From Verrucomicrobiota bacterium (GTDB taxonomy: Bacteria > Verrucomicrobiota > Verrucomicrobiia > Limisphaerales > JAEYXS01), in contig JAEYXS010000095.1 of the NCBI GenBank assembly GCA_023431185.1, positions 1 to 54,309 of the forward strand: a stretch of DNA of 54,309 nucleotides, given 5' to 3'. Under the pieces are notes generated by a model. That model saw only the letters and a list, made by a program, of their open reading frames with translations, was not told where the DNA came from and made no database searches. This document shows positions 49,867 to 54,309 of the stretch, piece by piece; the first letter of the stretch is position 1; each line of letters starts with the position of its first letter. A program made the position numbers and the translations under genes.

Positions 49867-50431
49867 GTATTTCGGTGACTCACGCAGTGTAGGGGAGAAC
49901 CGCCCTCCGTCACGCACGCATTGGTGGGAGCCTTCACTACCACTTTCGGGTGAGTCAACGCCCGCAGTCCGCCCCGCCGACACTTCCTCCCGGCGGTCAT
50001 TCGCTGGCAAAAATTTGAAAACAGCCTTCCTCCCGTGCCTGCTGACACTCCCCCCTTCACTGGCTATTGCCGACTCCTTGTCCATCAAGAGGAACTTTAC
50101 CGCATACTTTTAAATCTGCAACAGGAAATTTCAATCAAGTGCGTTTTTAATGCATTATTCTGCGTATTAGCAACATGCGAAAGCGGATTAAACGGAAACT
50201 CACGCAGCAGGGTGCTTTTAAGCATCTTGCGAATGCTGAATGCGTTTGTTCTTCCTGCTGAAAGCTGCACTCGAAAGGTGAAAACGCCCGCCCCATTCCC
50301 TTACCCCGAAGCACGACGCTCAAATTCTTCCCATAAGCAGTTCGCTGTTGGCTTTGAACTTTGAGCTTCCGGGGGCCATTTCTCCCCTCGGCACTTATGT
50401 ACATGTGCCGAGGAATTCTACCAATTCGCTC
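49867..50431. other. Intergenic region without a convincing gene (565 bp)
   Basis: It lies between two minus-strand genes. The part nearest the PSD1 gene (49867-50090) is GC-rich and open in the PSD1 frame but looks non-coding. The middle (about 50090-50280) is AT-rich with AGCATC...GAATGCT symmetry near 50219, plausible promoter territory for the PSD1 gene. The hairpin at 50386-50413 closes the region. An 85-codon minus frame at 50147-50404 has no ribosome-binding site or recognisable product. Confidence 0.6.
50386..50413 (-). terminator. Hairpin after the M48 protease gene
   Basis: CCTCGGCAC (50386-50394) pairs perfectly with GTGCCGAGG (50405-50413); the inner ATGTACAT is itself palindromic. 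It lies 18 bp beyond the M48 stop codon. No T run follows on the minus strand, so it is a non-canonical terminator or a dispersed palindrome. Confidence 0.45.
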
Positions 50432-52312
50432 TCAACCACCCTCCTTCTCCGCCTCCTTCGCTTTCGCCTTTTCCGCGTGATACTCCTTCGCTGTCATGCT
50501 CCGGCCATAATACTTCTCGAACGCCTGCAGGAACTCCACGCCATCGCCCGGAAACTCCTTGTGCTTGATCTTCATGCTGTGCGCCTTGCTTTCGCCTTCG
50601 TGCTGGTAGTCGATCATCAACTGCTGCCCGCCGAGCGCGTCTTCCAGGCGGCACCCCTTGATGGTTGCCAGATACAGGGGCACTTCCCAGTCCGAGAAAT
50701 TCAGCTTTTCGTAATCCAGCGTGGCTGTGATCCCTTTTTTGTTGGTGAACTGCACTTCCGGGAAGAACTTCAGCACATGCGCGATCTCCGCCTCGCCCTC
50801 GGGCTTGAAGCGCCACGCCAGCGTCGTCTGGTGCACCTTTTGGAATTCATCCTCAAACGCCTTCCACTGCGCCGCCTCCATCTCCGCCGCGCCCTCAATG
50901 GCTGCGAACCATGTGTCGCTCGGAGCGGGCAGGGGCTCGTCCGGCTTCAGCGTGGTCTTCACTTCGAAGCCCATGCTCTGCAACCGGCTCTGGAGCGGGG
51001 GATGCGTGTCAAAGGGATGCGGCGTGCCCGCTTCCCCCAATTCCGTGCCCAGCACGCTTTCGTTCATGAACTTCGGGAAGCCGTGCTCGATCCGTTGGAA
51101 CACATCCATGCTCTCCATGCTCGCATCCGTCTCGAACAACGTGCTCTGTACCTTGTAGCGATACTGGCAATAGGCCGCGATCTTCACCAGGGACCGCGCG
51201 ATGTCTGCGGGCGAGGTCAGTTCCGCGCCGATCCGGTCCGCGCGGAACTCCCGCTCCCGGCTGATCTTGCTCAACGCCATCTGATAGAGGTTCCAGAAGA
51301 AAAACATGAAATGGAACACCGGCTTTGAGAGTCCGCCCTGATAGAGCGCTTCCAGGTAATGCCCATACTTGCCCAGCAACGGGGAGATGCGCTTCGAGTA
51401 CACGGTGTCCTCGCCGCTGAAGTGCCCCAGCTCATGCGCCAGCACGGCATCGGCCTCGCTGCGTGACAGCGTCTTGAGCAGGGACAGGCTGGCGAACAGC
51501 GTCCGTCCGTTATACAGCTGGCCGCCCACCTTCACCTGATGCTCAGTCACGAAGAAGTTGTCATCGATTCCCACGAAGATCTGGTCCGGCGGCGCGATGT
51601 TCAGCCGCGCGGCCATGTCCGCGACCCGTTGCCACAGTGCCGGTGCCGCCTCCTTCTTCAGCAACGTCCCCTCAAACTCCCAGAACTCCGGCAGCTTGCG
51701 GAAGATGGCCGCGATCAGCAGGCCGACGCCACAGATGGCCAAAATGCCGATGACTCCGATCAGTTTGATGGAATAGAACTCCATCCAGAAAGCCGTCACC
51801 CAGAAAGACAGCGCGACCGCCAAGGTGCCTTGGCCCACCACTTGCAACACCGCGAACCAGCGCAGCACGTTCCACCCCACCCGCAGATTCCAATACAGCG
51901 CATTCTGTGATTTCGCCGCGAACTTTAGCCCGGCCCCGATGACCACCATGGCCCCTAACGCGGTCAGCAGGCAGGTCCATGCGATCCGTTTCATCCAGCG
52001 GAAGATCGCGTAATGGTTGCTGGCCGAGGAAAAGGCATTTTGCAGTCCCTTGGCCTCCGGATCGTTTGAGGCCAGAATGTCCGAGACAGTCACCTTTTCA
52101 GCGAACTTGATGCCTTTCTCCCTTTCCTGCGGCGTCAGCGTCTTATCCGCCTCGATCTGCGCCAGCATGCCCTTCCGGAACTGGGCGTCATAATCGGCTT
52201 CCACATGGTTGAAGAACCACAGGCCGAACCCGGGGATGAGGAAGGCGATCAGCGCCGGCAGCAGATAGCTCTTGAGAAACCCGGCCTTCGAGAAATCGGT
52301 CTTTGCAGCCAT
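50432..52312 (-). CDS. M48 family membrane metallopeptidase
   Basis: The product has 626 residues from the ATG at 52312, preceded by AAGGA at good spacing; an ATG 11 codons upstream is less well placed. It has N-terminal membrane helices: about 15-37, then about 97-120, 130-160 and 165-190. The peptidase domain has the zinc motif HELGH (His293, Glu294, His297) in VLAHELGHFSGED. The third ligand is probably in SREREFRADRIGAEL. This is the HtpX/Ste24-like arrangement, acting on membrane or misfolded proteins. The C-terminal 200 residues form an extra soluble domain (about 430-626) with a charged Lys/Glu/Ala tail, longer than HtpX (about 290 residues). It stands alone, divergent from the LRR gene. 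Confidence 0.88.
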   Translation of the reverse strand: MAAKTDFSKAGFLKSYLLPALIAFLIPGFGLWFFNHVEADYDAQFRKGMLAQIEADKTLTPQEREKGIKFAEKVTVSDILASNDPEAKGLQNAFSSASNHYAIFRWMKRIAWTCLLTALGAMVVIGAGLKFAAKSQNALYWNLRVGWNVLRWFAVLQVVGQGTLAVALSFWVTAFWMEFYSIKLIGVIGILAICGVGLLIAAIFRKLPEFWEFEGTLLKKEAAPALWQRVADMAARLNIAPPDQIFVGIDDNFFVTEHQVKVGGQLYNGRTLFASLSLLKTLSRSEADAVLAHELGHFSGEDTVYSKRISPLLGKYGHYLEALYQGGLSKPVFHFMFFFWNLYQMALSKISREREFRADRIGAELTSPADIARSLVKIAAYCQYRYKVQSTLFETDASMESMDVFQRIEHGFPKFMNESVLGTELGEAGTPHPFDTHPPLQSRLQSMGFEVKTTLKPDEPLPAPSDTWFAAIEGAAEMEAAQWKAFEDEFQKVHQTTLAWRFKPEGEAEIAHVLKFFPEVQFTNKKGITATLDYEKLNFSDWEVPLYLATIKGCRLEDALGGQQLMIDYQHEGESKAHSMKIKHKEFPGDGVEFLQAFEKYYGRSMTAKEYHAEKAKAKEAEKEGG

Positions 52313-52417
52313 ATCGTTTTTCCTTTTCCTTGGGCTAAACTCCACCTCGGCGGTTTGATTGTTAAATAAATGCTATTTTCACCGTTGCCGCCCCGCAAGC
52401 CCGTAATTTGCCCTCCC

Positions 52418-52450
52418 TTGACAATCCTCCCGCTGTCCCTGAACCATTCG
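52418..52450 (+). promoter_or_regulatory. Possible promoter of the LRR gene
   Basis: A perfect -35 box, TTGACA (52418-52423), lies 37 bp before the start codon. At 17-19 bp spacing the -10 candidates (GAACCA, ACCATT) are poor matches. The position between divergent genes supports a promoter; the -10 is uncertain. Confidence 0.35.
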
Positions 52451-52460
52451 TAAACCAGAT

Positions 52461-53354
52461 ATGAAACGCCTCGCCTTCGCCATCTTCACCGGCCTCCTCG
52501 CTTTCACCGCTCAAGCCGATGACACCGCCATCGCCCGTCAGCTCGAAGCCCTCGGCGGCAAGGTCATCCTCAAAGATGGCGTCGCCACCCAGGTCACCTT
52601 CAATGAATGTTCCAAACTCGGCGAACCCGAGTTCCGCGCCATCGGCCAGTTAAAGAAACTCAAGAGCCTCACGCTCTACAACAATTGCCGTGGTCTGGAT
52701 GATGCCTCCCTCCTTCACATCGCCGGCCTTGCCGAGCTGGAATCTCTCGGCACCGACCGCATCAACGTCACCGACGAAGGCATGAAACCGCTCGCCCAGT
52801 TGAAAAACCTCCGCACCGCCTCTTTCTTCCACACCTCCTTTGGCAAGCCCGGCTTCACCGGCGTCGGCTTTGGCTATCTGAAAGATTGTCCCAAGCTGGA
52901 ACGGATGACCGTTGCCGGTATCTCCATGGGTGATGAAGGCTTCGCCGCCATCGCCACCATCACGCAATTGAAAGACTTCTCCACCTGGCACACCTACCAG
53001 ACCGAGGCCGGCAATGCCCACATCGCCAAACTTCCGAACCTGAAAACCTTGAAAGTCGGTCAGCGCCTCCCCCGTGCCGGAGCCAAAGCCCCCAGCCTGA
53101 GCGACGCCTCACTGCCAACCCTCGCCAAGATCAAATCCCTCGAGAACCTGAAGATCGGCGAAGCCCGCTTCACCGCCGAGGCCATCAAGACGCTGAAGAG
53201 TCTGCCGAACCTGAAGCAGTTGACCATTTATGGCGCGTTCATCTCCGATGAGGACGTGGCAAAAGTCCGTAAAGAGCTGGCCGGCGTGAAGGTGGTTTTC
53301 GAGCCCTTGACTGAAGATCAACGCAAGAAGCTCGAGCTGTATCTCAAGGAATGA
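52461..53354 (+). CDS. Secreted leucine-rich-repeat-like protein
   Basis: The product has 297 residues with a signal peptide (1-19, MKRLAFAIFTGLLAFTAQA). It has LRR-type repeats of about 24 residues: LKKLKSLTLYNNCRGLDDAS, LAELESLGTDRINVTDEGMK, LKNLRTASFF, CPKLERMTVAGISMGDEGFA, LPNLKTLKVG, IKSLENLKIGEARFTAEAIK and LPNLKQLTIYGAFISDED. The cysteine-containing, GxxLxxLxxL-poor pattern resembles the RNI-like LRRs common in Planctomycetes and Verrucomicrobia. It is probably a periplasmic or surface binding protein. Its codons end mostly in C, unlike the G-ending plus-strand genes left of 45 kb. Confidence 0.82.
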   Translation: MKRLAFAIFTGLLAFTAQADDTAIARQLEALGGKVILKDGVATQVTFNECSKLGEPEFRAIGQLKKLKSLTLYNNCRGLDDASLLHIAGLAELESLGTDRINVTDEGMKPLAQLKNLRTASFFHTSFGKPGFTGVGFGYLKDCPKLERMTVAGISMGDEGFAAIATITQLKDFSTWHTYQTEAGNAHIAKLPNLKTLKVGQRLPRAGAKAPSLSDASLPTLAKIKSLENLKIGEARFTAEAIKTLKSLPNLKQLTIYGAFISDEDVAKVRKELAGVKVVFEPLTEDQRKKLELYLKE

Positions 53355-53458
53355 GCCGGGCAGGGTATACTTCGTGAGCGCGGATCTGTGACCCGCAGGA
53401 CGGTGACCAGCAAATCCCAATCGTAATCTAATTGCTTCCCAGAGCCGGACTTGGTCTT

Positions 53459-53560
53459 TGGCCCAACGGGCCAGGAGAGTCTAGCCCAGGGCAATGGCCG
53501 CACCCAAGCGGCCAATGCCCTGGGTTCACCGCGTAAATGGCTGTGCCCTGAAAGGGCACA
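53459..53560. repeat. Array of three consecutive hairpins, probable dispersed palindromic element
   Basis: Hairpin 1: TGGCCC-AAC-GGGCCA (53459-53473). Hairpin 2: CCCAGGGCAATGGCCG (53485-53500) pairs with CGGCCAATGCCCTGGG (53509-53524), with a single A:A mismatch. Hairpin 3: TGTGCCCT-GAA-AGGGCACA (53542-53560), perfect. It lies between the convergent LRR and bL12-like genes. It may terminate both genes, but none of the hairpins is followed by a strong T run. The order long palindrome then GCCCTGAAAGGGC is reminiscent of palindromic repeats I have seen in PVC and related genomes. Confidence 0.6.
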
Positions 53561-53578
53561 AGAGCGTCCGGCGATTTT

Positions 53579-54037
53579 TCAGATTATCACTGCTAACAGC
53601 CCGAGCAAGACCACCACCATCACCACCAGGCACCCTTTGCCCGCTTTCGCGGTGAACTTCTCGGGAGATTGCAGTCGCAGCGCATCCTCGATCTTTTCCA
53701 CTGCTTCCTTGGATTCTTTCAGCCCGAGATTCGTCCCATCACGATACAGCTTGATGGCTTCGATCTTGTTCCCCTTGAACAACGCCTCCTTGATCCAGTT
53801 CACGCGCTCAGGTTGAAGCGTGGTCGGTATCGCAGTGCTTGTGCTTGATGCGGGGGAGAACCGGCTCTGCAACGCCTCCAGCGACATCCCTTCCTCGATC
53901 TGCTCCACCGCCTCTTTCGCGTCGGCCAGTCCGGCCCCGGTGTATTCGCGATACAGCTTGATGGCGTCAATCTTGTTCCCGGCGCGCATCGTCTCGCGCA
54001 CGGTCGCAAACTGGATGGCGTTGATCTGGGTATGCAT
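53579..54037 (-). CDS. Tail-anchored protein with two bL12 C-terminal-domain-like repeats
   Basis: The product has 152 residues and no signal peptide. Two similar segments are NKIDAIKLYREYTGAGLADA plus KEAVEQIE (about 21-48) and NKIEAIKLYRDGTNLGLKES plus KEAVEKIE (about 90-117). Both match the helix-loop-helix of the ribosomal protein L7/L12 C-terminal domain, where K(I)xxIKxxRxxTGLGLxEAKxxVE is characteristic. A Ser/Thr/Pro-rich linker separates them. A C-terminal hydrophobic stretch (GCLVVMVVVLLGLLAVII, about 134-152) should anchor the protein with its N-terminus in the cytoplasm. It is not the ribosomal protein itself; the ribosomal stalk N-terminal dimerisation domain is absent. Function unknown; protein-protein contact at the membrane is a guess. 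Confidence 0.75.
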   Translation of the reverse strand: MHTQINAIQFATVRETMRAGNKIDAIKLYREYTGAGLADAKEAVEQIEEGMSLEALQSRFSPASSTSTAIPTTLQPERVNWIKEALFKGNKIEAIKLYRDGTNLGLKESKEAVEKIEDALRLQSPEKFTAKAGKGCLVVMVVVLLGLLAVII

Positions 54038-54222
54038 GGTGGTCAGGCTGTTCTGCCTGTCTCCACCCTACCAAGCCATCCGTGCCCGACACTTACAATT
54101 TTCCGGTATATTTATGATGCGATACCGGCATCGCCCTCCCAGTCAAATGGGACGACGCATCACCCGCGCGCACTATTTTATTAGAGAGTTTTAAAAAATA
54201 ATGTGGCCGATTGGAGCGAGGA

Positions 54223-54306
54223 TTTTTGGGTGGTGGCGAGGCTTTGGCGAAGGAGCAGGTTCCAAAGACCCTGTGACTGAGCCGAAACGCCGCCACCACC
54301 CAAAAA
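54223..54306. repeat. 84-nt structured palindrome
   Basis: TTTTTGGGTGGTGGCG (54223-54238) and CGCCACCACCCAAAAA (54291-54306) are exact 16-bp reverse complements. The 52-nt interior can fold further: CTTTGG (54242-54247) with CCAAAG (54262-54267), or CAGG (54256-54259) with CCTG (54270-54273). No gene overlaps it credibly. It may be a small structured RNA, a palindromic mobile repeat, or one end of an element continuing past the window. Confidence 0.55.
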
Positions 54307-54309
54307 GAC

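Noticed and set aside
50147..50404. 85-codon minus-strand frame in the 565-bp gap
   Set aside because: No recognisable product, no ribosome-binding site, and it runs into the hairpin arm at 50386.
53451..53816. 121-codon plus-strand frame
   Set aside because: Its first half translates the three-hairpin element and its second half lies antisense to the bL12-like gene.
54093..54299. 68-codon minus-strand frame at the right edge
   Set aside because: It translates one arm and the loop of the 84-nt palindrome; the palindrome explains the sequence better.
1..54309. tRNA, rRNA, prophage or secretion-system genes
   Set aside because: None of their characteristic sequences or gene products was seen on either strand.

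Overview
The window looks like chromosome from the PVC superphylum, most likely a Verrucomicrobiota soil or freshwater type. This is inferred from protein families, not from a marker gene. The evidence is four pairs of a DUF1549/DUF1553 (PSCyt/PSD1) protein with a DUF1501 protein, two PVC-type heme dehydrogenases with HEAT repeats, a LacI/AraC fusion regulator of the XylR type, very large secreted multidomain proteins, and degenerate short-period tandem repeats between genes. No rRNA, tRNA, CRISPR array or complete mobile element was seen.

Layout. 1-180 is the 5' end of an integrase-type transposase cut by the window edge. 317-6789 holds a secreted FAD oxidoreductase, an unrecognised protein, an MFS transporter convergent with a XylR-type regulator, and a small beta-propeller protein. 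6925-20460 holds PSD1/DUF1501 pair 1, an SDR dehydrogenase, an orphan sugar-binding lipoprotein, a macro-domain protein, pair 2, and a ceramidase-family protein. 20521-27519 holds a 1923-residue fusion (ceramidase-like, two LamG-like, PVC dehydrogenase, HEAT and cytochrome c parts) and a Tat-exported NHL propeller. 27524-29029 (minus) holds an ECF sigma factor followed by a single-pass membrane protein, divergent from a 1908-residue secreted cytochrome-peroxidase-like protein (29122-34848). 35204-37828 is a second PVC dehydrogenase, convergent with an AraC regulator (37839-38714). That regulator diverges from the operon-like run 38777-45603 (pair 3, alpha/beta hydrolase, PQQ-like propeller). 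45592-49866 (minus) is pair 4. 50432-54037 holds an M48 membrane protease, a leucine-rich-repeat protein and a tail-anchored protein with two bL12-like repeats. The end of the window carries two strong palindromic structures.

Most products have signal peptides, Tat signals or lipoboxes, and many carry CxxCH heme motifs. The likely theme is an envelope-located redox and hydrolytic apparatus for complex carbohydrate or other polymer breakdown, with uptake (MFS, binding protein) and local regulators (XylR-like, AraC, ECF sigma). The substrates cannot be read from the sequence. No sulfatase or glycoside hydrolase was recognised.

By eye, the plus strand is mostly G-rich up to about 45 kb and C-rich after about 45.6 kb, including in a plus-strand gene at 52.5 kb. 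This suggests a replication-strand or inversion boundary.
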